The notes under the pieces are model-generated. The model was given only the letters and a program-made list of their open reading frames with translations, made no database searches and was not told where the DNA came from. Below are positions 1 to 12,224 of a stretch of DNA of 64,000 nucleotides, one piece after another. The number at the start of each line of letters is the position of its first letter. The stretch's first letter is position 1. This DNA comes from Selaginella tamariscina (lineage: Eukaryota; Streptophyta; Lycopodiopsida; Selaginellales; Selaginellaceae), in assembly GCA_003024785.1 (NCBI GenBank), contig PUQB01000012.1, positions 533,019-597,018 of the forward strand, given 5' to 3'. The position numbers and the translations under genes were made by a program.

Positions 1-164
1 GCTGTCTGCCCCTGTTTAAATCCTTGCTACTCGTAGCTGCTCTTATTAGTGCACCATACGCTTTCGAATCCTCAAAGCTGAATGTAGCCTCATGTCTCAT
101 TCATTCTACAAGCCTCTAGGGTTTACGGTTTCTATTATTTATAACTTGTGTGTGCGTGTGCGTG

Positions 165-440
165 TGCATGTGAGAGAGAGAGAGGGGGGGGAGAGAGAGG
201 GAGAGGGAGAGGGAGAGGGAGAGAGGAGGGGGAGGGGGAAGGGGAGAGAGAGGGAGAGGGAGAGAGAGGGGAGGGAGAGGGAGAGAGGGAGGGGGAGGGG
301 AAGGGGAGAGAGAGGGAGAGGGAGAGGGAGAGGGAGAGAGGGAGGAGGGGGAAGGGGAGAGAGAGGGAGAGGGAGAGGGGGAGAGAGGGGGAGAGGGAGA
401 GGGAGAGAGGGAGATGGAGGGGGAGAGAGAGAGAGAGAAT
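165..440. repeat. (GA)n / GGGAGA purine microsatellite
   Basis: An almost pure purine tract of GA, GGGAGA and GGGGA units follows a short alternating (TG)n run. One strand is all purine over about 260 bp, so it could form triplex DNA. Long ORFs of Arg/Glu/Gly on one strand and Ser/Pro/Leu on the other come only from the repeat. Confidence 0.95.
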
Positions 441-1239
441 GTTGTACAATTTAATAACATGATCACCTGCACAGAAGTATACTAATTGCGAATATATAAT
501 TGACTACTTAAAGTATATTGATCCCAAAAACTCTTCTAGTCTGTTCTATGCAGGTATAATTCATAAACTAATATAAATATTATCAATTATATTGAACTGG
601 ATCTTTATACATATGAAAATGACATGAAGACGTTGATATCACATTGAAAAGCCATTGTTTGTTCTCCGTGAACACTGACAGAAACAAAAAAATAAAAACA
701 AATTTACATGAGCATTTATACTTTTATTTGGTATACATGTATATACCAATATATATTTGTTGTATACATTTAATATACATTCATAAATTTACCACTCCGT
801 AACGTGAGCAATTTAATCGTTTTGCAGATGTGGGCATGCACACAATATGATGCATTAACTGTTTTTCTGAGATCAGCTGAACTCATCCTTTGGATTCCTG
901 ATACTACCCAGAAACATCACCATAGTACCAATATCAGTATATGTAAATAATATGAAATATATAGTACACACACGCGCATTACGCATATATAACATGCATG
1001 ATAATTCTACTGCAACTTTTTAAATGGTGGTCATGTTCCCACCGAGGGTAACGAAACAACACACACGCACGCACTCACGTACACACACACACATATCAGG
1101 TATTATGACAACATACTCGTATAAAAGGTGGTAAAATAAATGAACTCCATTAAATACAACACTTGCATAAAGTGAAAAATGCCAAAGGCAGTATTTACTG
1201 TATAGCGCCGTTATCCTTCGATCAAAAAACACAAAAGAT
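441..1239. other. AT-rich intergenic stretch, no gene seen
   Basis: AT-rich sequence downstream of the bHLH gene, which is transcribed towards it. It holds short (CA)n runs near 965-1095 and many TATA/ATAT runs. I see no coding potential. The 3' untranslated region of the bHLH gene should lie in the part just below 1240. Confidence 0.5.
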
Positions 1240-3018
1240 CTACCCGATCACACTATGGCAGCCTGCAGTATGCAAAAGCACCGTCTTGATTTCCTCTGGC
1301 CCAACCTCTCCTTCCTTCATAGCCTGCTTGGTATCCAATGTATATAATAAACACATTGATATTTTATTAATCTTATTATAACATATAATAGTACATATTA
1401 GATATCTTACCTCTGCTCGAAATATGTCAAAAACGAACCCATTAAAGCAACTGATCACGGCTTGTTGCACGTCCAACCCGAGTCCATCTAAAGCTTTCAT
1501 CATAGAAAGCAGCAAACCAGGCCTTGTCCCACACAACATATGTATATTGAAATCCTTTCCATCCCTCATCTTCACTTCAATCTGTATAACATATGTATAT
1601 ATACAACGTCTCCCTGCACACACACACGCCACGCACGTACTCGAGCAGGCTGTGAAGGTTCCATAGGCTTTGAAGCTGATGATTCTTCTTTAACGAGTCC
1701 TCTAAGTTGAGCAGTTGAGGAAGTAGGTGTTAGAGGCTGGGGATTCACATTGCTGCTGTTCTTCTCATTCTGTGCTTCCAGCTCGTTATGCAAGTCCTTA
1801 ATCTTTTGAATGAGCTCCTTCAAGTACTCAATTGCATCTCCGAGTATTGATGCTCTATCCATCTACAATACACATTGAATACACACACGCACGCACGCAC
1901 GCATGCACATACCTTTGTGATCTTTGGAACCACAGAACGAAGAGTGTAAAGCCGATCGTTAAGCTTCTTCCTACGTCTTCTTTCAGCGAGTAAATTCTTT
2001 GCCGGCATTCCCTTTTTGGAGCTCTTCATGCAATTCCCTGATCCGGTGTTCGCTTTAGTACCATTCCCAAGCTCGTGTGCAACACCAGAGCCATCCCCGC
2101 TCTCATCATCTTCATCTATAGTATTCTCCATATCGTCCCAGTCATCTTCAGGAGCTTTCCTCTTCAAAGGACTCTTTAACGGCTGCTGATTTGCCTTTGC
2201 CTGCCCAGTGAACAGCAAATGCCGCCTCAAGCCATTTTGATCTCTTGTGATGTTGGGGCTCTCCTCATCTGGAGTGATGCAATTTCCCGGTTTAACTAAG
2301 AGCTTCGAGAGCCCAACACTGGGGTTAAAGATCCCCCCACTCCGACTAAGTGCGCGCTTCTGAAACAAAGTAGGACGGGCACCTGTACAGGGAGGAGTAG
2401 GAGACAGCGGCTTAAGAATGGTAGAATGCTGGAAGACGTTTAGTGATCCTGTTTGGGGAGAACTCACCGAGCTCTTCCTCGGGCTGGGACTCGAGCACAT
2501 TGCAGTCAATCCTGCATGCTTTTTCTTCACTGGGCTGCTTATGATGTGACCATTTTCATCAAGCATGATTGAACCATCACTGTCCAGAACAATGGACTGC
2601 TGCTGCTGACTCTGTGTCTGCTGTTGGGCGTGATTGTTTATCACCATGGTGCTCGTTGGAGAGAAAAGACTGAAGCTGGAGTGCCTCCAAGCTCAGAATT
2701 CCTGTTGGTGCTGTCTCCTGCTCAAGAACCTCGTGTGGTGCTGCTATGAACCATTCATTGTCAAATGCAGCAGCTGTGTCCTGTACAGAAAAAAAAAACA
2801 AGATTAAAATGCATACACTTTGATGATGAATTCCACAACCTTTGACATGGTATCCAGATTAATTGGACTCCCAGCTGTTGATTTCCATGATGAAGCGTCT
2901 TCCATACCAAGTAGAGTGTTTTCTGGATGCTGCAAGGAAATTTGTGAATCATGCAGGTGAATTCTCTAGTTTGAGTGAAACCAACCTTAAATCTGAGGAA
3001 TTTGTGTGAGGAATCCAT
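1240..3018 (-). CDS. ICE1/SCREAM-type bHLH transcription factor
   Basis: Nuclear MYC-like bHLH regulator; in seed plants this family controls stomatal lineage differentiation and cold response. Exons from the 5' end: about 3018-2986 (start uncertain), 2929 to about 2840, about 2781-1913, 1862-1641, 1581-1411 and 1326-1240. The long exon has an acidic stretch ([17 protein letters not shown]) followed by the DNA-binding basic region and first helix ([19 protein letters not shown], with the ERRRR contacts). The next exon gives the second helix ([19 protein letters not shown]). The 3' exons give the ACT-like domain typical of the family ([20 protein letters not shown], then [12 protein letters not shown]). 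Introns are 50-84 nt and rich in GTGC/CA repeats. The frame changes once between about 2580 and 2690: the N-terminal part ([11 protein letters not shown]) and the later part (MVINNHAQ) lie in different frames. Family identification is firm; the N-terminus is not. Confidence 0.9.
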
Positions 3019-3535
3019 GGAGAATTTGCATTTGCGAGGGAGATCATACTTGTTCTCGGAGGTTATTTAGAGAATTTCGCAAAACAAAATATAGAGAATT
3101 CAGAAAACCAACCCCAGAGATGTGAATTTGTCCAGATACCAACAATAACAAGAGGCTATTTTATGTGCAGATCCACAACATGACAAGGGAGTTAAAAGAG
3201 CCCTAATTCAAAAGCAGAGCGCCCTAAAAAAGTTTTTAAATAATTGCTATGAAACGGACAGGAGTTTTTATTTAATTGTGTGGGAATATTCCATGAAACG
3301 GCCGATCGAATAATTACGAGGGCAATGACGTGTACCGTATGGTGACGACGCTATCGTACACCGTATTTATGTATACATTACGATGCTCGCCACCTTTATC
3401 CTTGTATTCTTTTCTCCTAATAAATAGTTAACCTAGACTTTTTAATTAATAATTAATTTAACATCCATAAAAAGGCTTAATTGGATATATGATAAATCTG
3501 TAACCTTAGGTTTAGGGTAGAAAGGAAAGCAAAGG
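3019..3535. promoter_or_regulatory. Divergent promoter region
   Basis: About 517 bp separate the start of the minus-strand bHLH gene from the start of the plus-strand B12D-like gene, so both promoters must lie here. An ACGT core (GACGTG) is visible near 3325. There is no coding potential. Function is inferred only from gene arrangement. Confidence 0.5.
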
Positions 3536-3956
3536 ATGTCTTCTATTGCAAGGCAGGCATGGAGAAAACGATGGTTGAAGCCTGAAGTTTTCCCCTTGGT
3601 TGGTTTCATTGGGTCCGCAGTAGGGTTGGCGTCTTTCATGGTTATAAGAATGTTCACAATTGATCCTGCAATCAAGTATGTATAAATACATAGTTTCAGA
3701 CACACACATGTATGTATGTATCTATATGTGTATATATGTGTGTGTTTTAAACAGGTGGGACAAGGATAATAGGTCATTTGGGGTTCCGCAGAACTGGAAG
3801 GAAGGACGAATGTTTCATGAACACAGGTTCAGGAAGTTCTTGAGCAGCCGGAAGACCCAGATCACTCCTAGGGTTAACGATTTCCTCTCCAAGCTTACAA
3901 AATCTCCAGCTAAACCTGCAGTTGCCGAGTCGCCCAAGGATCAGACTAGGAATTAA
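3536..3956 (+). CDS. B12D / NADH-ubiquinone reductase MLRQ-like small membrane protein
   Basis: Two exons, 3536-3675 and 3755-3956, joined by a 79-nt GT-AG intron holding TATG/TGTG repeats; together they encode 113 residues. The protein has a basic N-terminus (ARQAWRKRWLKPEVFPL), one hydrophobic membrane segment (about residues 19-42) and a conserved downstream part (DPAIKWDKDNRSFGV, then EHRFRKFL). This is the layout of plant B12D proteins, which belong to the MLRQ (NDUFA4-like) family of mitochondrial inner-membrane proteins linked to respiratory complexes. The family is usually about 85-90 residues; the extra length is a hydrophilic C-terminal tail. A possible AATAAA signal lies at about 3974. 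The next gene starts 96 bp after the stop codon. The frame is intact. Confidence 0.85.
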
Positions 3957-4052
3957 ATTGTGTTAGACGATTCAATAAATTATGCTGTTTTGATGACAAA
4001 GAATATGCTAAATAAAATATATAAACCATTGTGAGAGGGATTAGGGTTCTTA

Positions 4053-7000
4053 ATGAACACCCTAGAGGAGTTGAGAACGTTGGTGGACGCTGTGGAGCGT
4101 GAAAATCTGCAACTGTCCTCACTAGAATATGGGAAACTGGTAAGAGCGTGCAGTAACATGAGAGCGCTCCCAGAAGGTAGAAGAATCCACGCACGCATTT
4201 CCAAAGATAAACGTACAATCAAGTTAGATGCATTTCTAGCTGCAGACCTGATGAAAATGTATGCAAAATGTGGTAGTCTAGAAGAGGCATGGGATGGATT
4301 CAATACACTGGAAGCCAAGGATGCAGTTGTATGGACGAGCATGATCTCTGCAAATGCACAGAATGGGCATTTTGACAAAGCAGTTGCTCTCTTCAAAAGA
4401 ATGCTTTTAGAAGGCATACACCCAGACGAGATCTCTCTCACAGCCACGCTGACAGCGTGCAAGACCTCCTACTATCTTTCCGAAGGACAGCTGATTCATT
4501 CTATTGCGAAAGAGTGCGGTTTCACGAGCTCTTCATATATAGGAGCCGCCTTTGTGACCATGTATAACAACTGCCAGAGCCTAAGCAATGCAAAGCTCTG
4601 CTTTGATCGGATATCACGCCCCAACATCGTGGCGTGGACAAGCATGCTTTCAGTGTACATAGATCACAGCCGCTTTGAGGAAGCCGTAGAGTTTTTCCGG
4701 ATCATACTCGTTGAAGGTGTTAAGCCATGCAAGGTGACCTTGCTCACTATTTGCAGTGCAGTCTCTAGAGTTTGTGAAGGTACATTCGTATATGAGTGCA
4801 TTATGGAAAGCGGCCTTTCATCTGATACTCGTCTAACTACGGCTCTAATCGCCATGTTTTCCAGGTGCGGAGATATGCGATCTGCAGAGTGTTTGTTTCA
4901 AAGAGTTTACTGTACATCTCTCCCTTTGTGGAATGCAATGCTTGGGGCATATGCCAAACATGAGGACGGGAATGGGAAAGCGTTTGTTCTGTTTCAACTA
5001 ATGCAGCTTGAAGGTTTACCACCAGACAGAGTTACTTTCCTTCCCTTGCTTAGTTCATGCTCGGATTTTTCAACTGGCAAGTATCTCCATGAGTGGATTG
5101 TTCATCTAAGGATGGATCCATGTATTAAACTCGGTGCTGCACTTGTGGGGATGCACAGCCGGTGTGGAAGCTTAGAAGACGCACTTGATGTATTTTACTC
5201 CTTTCCTCACCCTGATGACATATTGTGGAATGTAGCAATCCAAGCTTGTGGTGAGAATAACCGCGAAGATCGTGCGGTGGAGCTTTTCCGAAGCATGCAT
5301 TTGCAAGGTGTAAAACCGAGCAAGGCTACGTTTATATTGATGCTGAGCTTATGCAGAAACTCTACTTATGGTGAAGTTTTACATTCTTATTTGGTAACTG
5401 CAGGTTTCGACGAGGATGAATCCGTAAAGAATGCTCTTGTTGGTATGTATGGCAAGTGTAGAAGAACTGGGAATGCATTGGAGGTGTTTGATAGCTTTGA
5501 TACATGGAATGTTGTTGCATGCACGGCCATGATCAGTGGTTTCGCGGAGAGTTTCTACTTCAGAGAGGCACTTTTACTGTTCAAAGCAATGCTCATGGAG
5601 GGTGTTAAACCCAATCGGGTAACTTTGATCTGTATCATCGGTGTCTTAAGTGAGTTTGGAAGCTTAGGCGATGCTAGACTTGTTCGTGAATGTGTGGGGA
5701 GCTTGCTTACGTTTCAGGAGTTTTCAAAGGAGATTGCACCGGGTCTCGTAACCATGTATGGGAGGCTTAAGCAGCATGGGCTTGCTTTACAAGTTTTTGG
5801 TGAGGCTTGCGAGCGAGGAGATGCAGTGTTGTGGAACAGTATGATTGGGTCATGCCATGAACCGTTTCTTTACTTCCGACGAATGCTAATACAAGGTGTT
5901 TCTCCTGACAAAGTTACATTTGTAATCTTGCTTCCGGAGTGTAGAACTATACAAGAAATTATCATGCTGAGTTCAAGCATCTCAAGTCTGGGATTTGATG
6001 AAGATAACATCATCAATACAGGGCTTGTGAGAGCTTTTGGACGGTGTGGATGCATTGAGAAAGCGCAAGAAATCTTCAATAGGATGGAGTATCATGATAG
6101 TTTTTCATGGATGGTCTTATTGGCAGCTTACAGTGAGAATGGAAATGGTGGGAGAAGTATACAGTTGCTTAAGCAGATGCAGCTCGAAGGTGTGAAGCTG
6201 GAGAGTGTAGCTATTGTGAAAGCTCTAAGTCTTTGTGAAGAGGCTTCGCAGGGGACTTTGATCCATGAGAATGCTGTTGCCGCGGGTTTTAGTTTGAATC
6301 ATGGTGTTCAAACTGCTTTGGTTAGCTTCTATGGCAGGATAGGGAGACTCGAAGCTGCTTGGGAGATTTTCGAGCATATTAAACAGAGGTGTGCGTGCGT
6401 GCGTGCGTGCGTGCGTGTGTGTGACTTTAGTTTTACAGGGATGTGTGCTCTTGGACTGCAATGATATCAGCGTATTCACAAGCTGGACAACATGAGAAGG
6501 CTGTAAATATGTTCAGGAATATGCAGCAGGAAGGGATTGAAGCAGACAATGTTTCAGTTATTACAGTGATGAACTCATGGAAGACTATTGAGTTAAGGAG
6601 CCTGCTTGAGGAACATACAGGTAGCGTACACACGCACGCACGCACGCACTTTTAATGTGTTTTGTGAACAGATGATAAGCTGGTTCAGACGGCCTTAATG
6701 AGCTTTCTAGGACAACAAAAAGTAGAGGATGCCTGTTCTGTGTTTGAAAAAATGGTGACAAAAGATACAGTTGCATGGAATGTGATCCTCGATTCTTATA
6801 GTCATCATGGAAAGATAAGCAAAGTTATTGAGACCTTCAGAATGATGCATCTAGAAGGTACATACACACACACACGCACGCACATGATGTGTTTGTATAT
6901 ATGTGTACAGGTGTGGGAGTGGATGGTGCAACTTTTGCAAGTATAACTGCTGCATGCAGTCATTCTGGATTGTTGACTGAAGGATGCAATCTTCTTGGGG

Positions 7001-7360
7001 AGTCTAACAATCAAAAGTATCTTGTAAGCACACGCACAGCATATTGGTGTGTGTGTGTATACTGGTCTCTCTCTCTCTCACACACACACTCACGCACGCA
7101 CGCACACGCTCTGGTTAATACTACAGGTGGAGAACTATGCTGGGATTGTGGATTTGGTGGGGAGAGCTGGGGAGCTGGAAGAGGCGTGGAAGTTTGTGGT
7201 CGAGAATGAATGTACAGAATCAATGACGTGGAAGACGTTGCTGAGTTGCTCTAAGGCATACAAAGATGGTACGAGGGGCATAGATGCTGCTGCACAGTTG
7301 TTCAATAGGGAGTCTGCGAGTGGTGAGGCATATGTTATGCTCTCTGCTCTTTTATGCTGA
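4053..7360 (+). CDS. Pentatricopeptide repeat (PPR) protein, PLS-like, 1016 residues
   Basis: Five exons, 4053-6388, 6439-6620, 6672-6857, 6911-7023 and 7127-7360, join in a consistent frame (3051 nt, 1016 residues). Introns are 50, 51, 53 and 103 nt and consist largely of GTGC/CA repeats. The protein is a long series of PPR motifs: units such as DAVVWTSMISANAQNGHFDKA alternate with longer ones containing EGVKPDxVTF. PPR proteins bind organellar RNA base by base and act in editing, splicing or stability. The C-terminus resembles the start of an E domain (YAGIVDLVGRAGELEEAWKF) and stops soon after (AYVMLSALLC), with no DYW deaminase domain. No clear transit peptide is visible. A GTG or ATG inside the first intron region starts only shadow frames. 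Unlike most neighbouring genes, all 3 kb read without a frameshift. Confidence 0.92.
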
Positions 7361-7451
7361 ACATGCATCTACTTGGTAAACATCTACTTGGTAAACATGT
7401 TTTAACTTTTATAAAACTGTAATTAATAATGCTTTTATTTAAATTTAATTT

Positions 7452-7676
7452 TGTAACACTTACGATTCGATTAGGTCTGACTGATACAGGGTATTTATAC
7501 TAAGTGTCTGTGCTAGGATTAGCACTCTTGGTACCAAGTAAATCATGGTGCCCAGATTAGCCAGCCCCAGATTAGCCAATGCCCATATTAGTGTGTATGA
7601 CTCCTAATGCCACTTGGCACCATCATGGCAGAGTATACGTGGCGTATATACATAGTATATACCATGGAACCTTACA
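7452..7676 (-). repeat. LTR (3' LTR of the minus-strand element)
   Basis: Matches 12000-12224 over nearly its whole length, with a shared core starting at the TACGATTC block. It contains an extra ATCATGGCAGA compared with the other copy. The outer edge (7452-7465) is diverged, so the exact start is uncertain by about 10 bp. Confidence 0.85.
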
Positions 7677-7701
7677 TCATCCCCCTTTCAAGACATGGCT
7701 T

Positions 7702-9360
7702 CTACCTATCAAGGTGGTCCTCCTCCTTGGACGAGTGTCTGTTGGTGGAACGGTAGTAGCCGACACACATGAGCGACATGTTGTGACTCCCGAACCCCTT
7801 CAAACGATACACTTGTGTTCCCAACTGTTCTTCAACACTCCAAGGCCCGACCCATCGCGGTTGAAGCCCTACTGCGTGTGTTTGATCCCCTAACCTTGGA
7901 AACTTGACGAGAACCAAATCTCCCACTTGGTATTGAGGTGGTATTCGATGTCGTTGATTGTAAGTCCGACACTGATACTCTTGTGCACGAGCTAACTGTT
8001 CTCCACCTTGAGCATACAACAAAGGAAGGACTTGGTTCAAATGCTCCAACCACATACGCCCATCCATATACCGTGCTTCGTGAGGAGTGATGCCAACTGC
8101 TGGTGGTAATACAGGTTCACGACCATACAAAGCTTTGAATGGGAAATCCCTGTTGACTTGTGAGGGGCTGAAACATAAGCAAATTGGAGATATGGAAGCC
8201 ACATATCCCAATCCGTATGGTCAGGACGCACATACTTGGCAAGCATGACTTTGAAAGTTCTGTTCAACCGCTCTACCAAACCATCAGTCTCAGGATGATA
8301 AGCTGAGGCAAAAGATTGTCGGATTTGCAACCGTCGCATCAACAAAGCTACTGCTTCTGCTGCTGGGCCTGGTCCTTGATCCGATAAAATTCGTTCGGGA
8401 CAACCATGCCTCAGCACCACTTGAGCTAGTAGGAACTTGATGATGGAAGTTGCTGTAGCATCTGGCAAAGCACACTTTTACCCACCGAGTCAAGTAATCA
8501 GAGCACACAATGATGTATCGATTACCGAACTGCGACACAGGGAATGGTCCCATGATGTCATATGCTACCAGCTCAAAGGGGCGAGAAACTCGAATTGGTT
8601 CCAGGGTTGCCGCAGGAGGAAGTGTGGACACGTTATGCCGTTGACACTCCGGACACGTATGAATGTACTCATGTAGGTCTTGTCGCAATCGGGGCCAATA
8701 CAAGTGCTGTCGAATCCTCTCAAGGCATCGTTGGAATCCCATGTGTCCGGACATCGGGTTGTCATAAAAGAACTGCAACCAGGAGTTAATGTAAATTGAT
8801 GGTGCCACCACACGACACTCGGAACCGTCTCCAACAAAGACAAGCAAGTCATCCATCAGTCTGAAAGATCGTGCATATGTGCGAAAGTTAAGATCCTCGC
8901 AGGGTACCTCACTACTCAAGACCTCACGCAACCTCCTGATCCATGGCTCCATCTTTTGAGCCTCCACAATGTCTTCCCGCCTCGGAAGTACGCGATCAGG
9001 AAGGGCATCCGGCAACAATGCTACAGGGGCTGCCACTACCACAGGAGCTCGGGATAACGCATCCACATCCGCCATGCTAGACCCTGGGCGATGAACAACC
9101 CGAAAACGATACCCTTGCAAAATTAACGCCCAACGTGCAAGTCGTCCCGTCACATTCCTCCTCTTCATGATTGAGTTGACGGCAGCATGATCAGTTTCCA
9201 ACAATGTGTTGGAGCCATGTAGATATGCATGGAACTTTTGAAAGGCCCATACGGCTGCCAGACATTCCTTGTCCGTGGTGGAATAATTTTTCTCTGCCTC
9301 AGTAAGGCTCCGACTTGCATAAGCGATTGGGTACCGCTGACCATTGGGAGTCTCCTGCAA
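7702..9360 (-). pseudogene. Retrotransposon RNase H and integrase (broken)
   Basis: RNase H motifs lie in the 9360-9050 part (YASRSLTEAEKNYSTTDKEC, LLETDHAAVN, HRPGSSMADVDALSR). The integrase follows: zinc-binding segment ending CPECQRH near 8640, core motifs VAYDIMGPF (first Asp, near 8560), RILSDQGPG (second Asp, near 8390) and DGLVERLNRTF (Glu, near 8275). A GPY/F-like end (RWVGPWSVEEQLGTQVYRL) lies near 7840. Frames shift near 8460, near 8200 and within the C-terminus, so no single protein results. Confidence 0.88.
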
Positions 9361-9642
9361 CAGATCGGCCCCAACCCGACATCTGAAGCATCGGTCCGAA
9401 GAATAAAGGATTTGGCAAGTCCGGATACCGCAACAAAGGTGGAGATCCTAGCAATGCCTTAACATCCTCGAACGCCTTCTGACACTTCTTGGACCACCGG
9501 AACTGAGCTCCTTGTTTTAACAATCCTCGCAATGGGGCTGTCAAATCTGAGAACCGCGGAACAAACCTCGCTAGGTATGTTGCCTTTCCCAAGAAACGCT
9601 GCAACTCCGCCACTGACTCAGGAGCAGGAAATTCTCGTACAG

Positions 9643-11110
9643 CTAGGGTCTTCTCGGATCCGGTTTCACACCCTCTGCCGTGATGATGAATCCTAAGTAT
9701 TTCAAGGAGGTACATCCGAACTTGCACTTCTGCTCTTTCAACTTCAGCCCGTATTGCACCAATCGCTGCAGGACCCGCTCTAACTGCTGAAGGTGCTCCT
9801 CCCACGTAGCAGAGTGAATAAGAAGGTCATCGATGTACGCACGTGCAAATTCTTCAAAGCCCTCCAATAGCTCATCCATCATCCGCTGGAAGGTTGCTGG
9901 GGCCCCGACCAACCCAAATGGCATGACCGTAAACTCGTACAAGCCGGATGGTGTTCGAAATGCTGTCTTTGCTGCATCTTCAGGAGCCATAGGGATCTGC
10001 CAATAGCCGGAAGCCATGTTCAAGAATAGTGAAGTACCGGCTATTCCCCAATGCATCGACCAAATCATCCACCCTTGGTAGTGGATATGAATCTGGAACA
10101 GAAACATCGTTCAATGGCCTGAAATCAATAGTGAAACGTGTAGTCCCATCCGGCTTCGGAACTAGGTGTGGTTCTGCTGCCCATGGACTTCGAGACTTAC
10201 GTATCACCTTCAACTCTAGCATCTCCCTCACACAACGATTCAAGATATCCTTCTCCTTTGGAGATCGTCGCCTGAGCCCCATTCTGATCGGGCGAGTTGT
10301 ACCAGTCGGGATGTGATGCCGAGTAGTCAACAGGGGATTTGCATCTCCTACAATGGGTTTGAATAGGCTCGGATACCTCGCCAAAAGCTCCTTGATGTCC
10401 TTAGCTCGTTGCTCTGGAGAAGGCTCTGCCTTAGGCGCCATCATGCCCTGCAATGTTGCCGCCATGCCATTCGGTGCATGTTCTGTAGCCTGCAATGGGG
10501 GGCATCCTGGGATAGACAACGTGCACATTTCAAAATCACATCTTGCCTTGACCGCACGAAGCCAATTGACACCGAGGATGATGTCATGGACTTGGCTCGG
10601 CATCACCCGCAACGGAAGTAGATGATGGTATCCTCCTAACACCACAGGCACATGTGCAATTCGATGTGATCTAGCAAAAGACTGCTTATCAGCAAACACT
10701 ACCTTCAAAGTTCGCTCAGCTGGTACTGTGTGCAAGTGCAAGGACTCCGCTACTGATCGATTGATAGAAGATATACTGGATCCGGAGTCCACCAGGACTG
10801 AAACAGGAGTTCCTTCTACCATGCCGGAGAACACAAACATAAAACGCTCAGTGTCCAGTAACTCACTCGAGACCCCTATGCCCGCACAAGCATGGAAGAA
10901 CAAAGGTGCTTCGGGGAAGTGTCGACCATGCGCTGGAATCAAGTTCTTCAGAGGTGGTGCAATGTGCCTAGTGCATGGGTCCTCTGACACCCCATGCACT
11001 ATGCCTCGTTTTCCGGCTGCGGAAGAGTCTCCACTTCTTCTGCAATCTCGATGGCAGCTACTTGATGTCGATTTGCACATGCTCGTGCAACATGTCCCCA
11101 ACCTCGGCAC
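9643..11110 (-). pseudogene. Retrotransposon aspartic protease and reverse transcriptase (broken)
   Basis: The protease has the active-site triad context VLVDSGSSISS near 10780 and the downstream DIILGVNWL. Reverse transcriptase begins with WAAEPHLVPKPDGTTRFTID and FRPLNDVSVPDSYPLPRVDD. After a frame change near 10030 it continues with FGLVGAPATFQRMMDE and the catalytic box AYIDDLLIH near 9830. The remaining palm/thumb and RNase H continue in a third frame below 9805. Confidence 0.88.
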
Positions 11111-11131
11111 TCATAGCACTGAATGTTCCGC

Positions 11132-11170
<39 letters not shown>

Positions 11171-11959
11171 TCAGCAGCTTGGCCTGGGCCCCTCCTGCGG
11201 CCTGAGGACTGGTCCTCCATCTGAACAGCACCCACCTCCATCGGAACAGGATCGGATGTCCCAGGAATAGGTGCCGATACAGGATATACACGTTGTGCTG
11301 CCCCAATGAGTTCTCAATCGCTGTGCAATCCGCAAGCCTCCTCCACAGTCGAGGACCAAATCCCTCCACCAAGCCAGCCAAATCAGGGCGAAGAGCTGGC
11401 CATAACAAGCCCAAACGTACCCGTTCTGTCATGCTTGGATCGCACGATTGACCAAGTTTCGAAACTTAATCCCGAATCGTTGGACGTCTCTCCCGACACT
11501 TGCTTCAAGTCATGGAGCTCACGAAAAGCTGCAGCAGAATCCTCGGGCTTACCAAAAGCTTGCTTGAAACGCTGGGATAAGATGTTCCAATCTTGTCGAT
11601 CAAGAACGGGGACACCATTGTACCATTGCAAGGCAAGTCCTTGCAAACACGTTGGGAACTCTCGCAACCGCTGGGAGTCAGACCATCCATGGTAGTCAGC
11701 AATCCCTTGAAAATGTTCCCACCAATGGTACACGTCTGCTCCAACTCCCCCTTGAAGAATTCTGGACGAACACGTGGATTGGAACCCAAAAGGTGTGGAT
11801 TGAACTCTGCGGCATACTAGCATTCTGCTGCATTCCTTGGTGAATTTCTCGCAGCAGAGCAGTCTGATTTGCCACGCTCAATTGCAGTGCATCGAACAAC
11901 TGCAACCACCTTTCTTCGGTTGCCATCACGACCAAGAACACAAGGGAAGAGGGAGACAA
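10999..11959 (-). pseudogene. Retrotransposon gag with zinc knuckle (broken)
   Basis: Gag-like sequence (VYHWWEHFQGIADYHGW, LALQWYNGVPVLDRQDW, FKQAFGKPEDSAAAF) runs from about 11959 to 11400. A frame change leads to an Arg/Gly-rich run and a CCHC knuckle, CYECRGWGHVARAC, near 11110. The Arg-Gly run comes from a short (CGACCA)n repeat at about 11133-11166. Confidence 0.8.
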
Positions 11960-11999
11960 AAAACTAAGCCGAAAAAGGACTACCCAACTTCTCCACCAA

Positions 12000-12224
12000 T
12001 GAGAGAGGTGTGAATACTAAATACGATTCATTAGGTCTGGCTGATACAGGGTATTTATACTAAGTGTCTGTGCTAGGATTAGCACTCTTGGTACCAAGTA
12101 AATCATGGTGCCCAGATTAGCCAGCCCCCAGATTAGCCAATGCCCATATTAGTTGTATGACTCCTAATGCCACTTGGCACCAGTATACGTGGCGTATATA
12201 CATAGTATACCATGGAACCTTACA
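12000..12224 (-). repeat. LTR (5' LTR of the minus-strand element)
   Basis: Partner of 7452-7676. It runs TG...CA on the plus strand and is flanked on its inner side by the putative primer-binding region. Confidence 0.85.

Larger units (their letters stand above)
7452..12224 (-). mobile_element. Ty3/gypsy LTR retrotransposon with short LTRs
   Basis: Two copies of a repeat of about 217-225 bp flank a minus-strand gag-pol region in the order gag, protease, reverse transcriptase, RNase H, integrase, which defines Ty3/gypsy. Read on the minus strand, each LTR begins TGTAAGGTTCCATGG. A purine tract (AAAGGGGGATGA) lies next to the left LTR and a likely primer-binding region (TTGGTGGAGAAGTTGG) next to the right one. 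The LTR copies differ by an 11-bp insertion in the left copy and a diverged left edge. I find no clear target-site duplication. No chromodomain is visible after integrase. The reading frame breaks several times, so the copy is probably dead. Confidence 0.92.

Noticed and set aside
92-472. Overlapping ORFs of about 104-120 codons on both strands
   Set aside because: They are translations of the (GA)n tract into Arg/Glu/Gly or Ser/Pro/Leu runs, open in several frames at once.
2986-3018. Single continuous ORF from 3018 to 2761 as the bHLH N-terminus
   Set aside because: It reads through two likely introns; spliced frames giving [15 protein letters not shown] and [11 protein letters not shown] look more like protein and join to the conserved part.
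4664-6079. Minus-strand ORFs inside the first PPR gene
   Set aside because: Shadows of the long plus-strand coding exon; no motif of their own.
4053-6464. PPR ORF ending at 6464 as the full protein
   Set aside because: Its last residues translate the intron; splicing at 6388/6439 continues the PPR motif in frame for four more exons.
7135-7368. A 77-codon minus-strand ORF
   Set aside because: Antisense shadow of the last exon of the first PPR gene.
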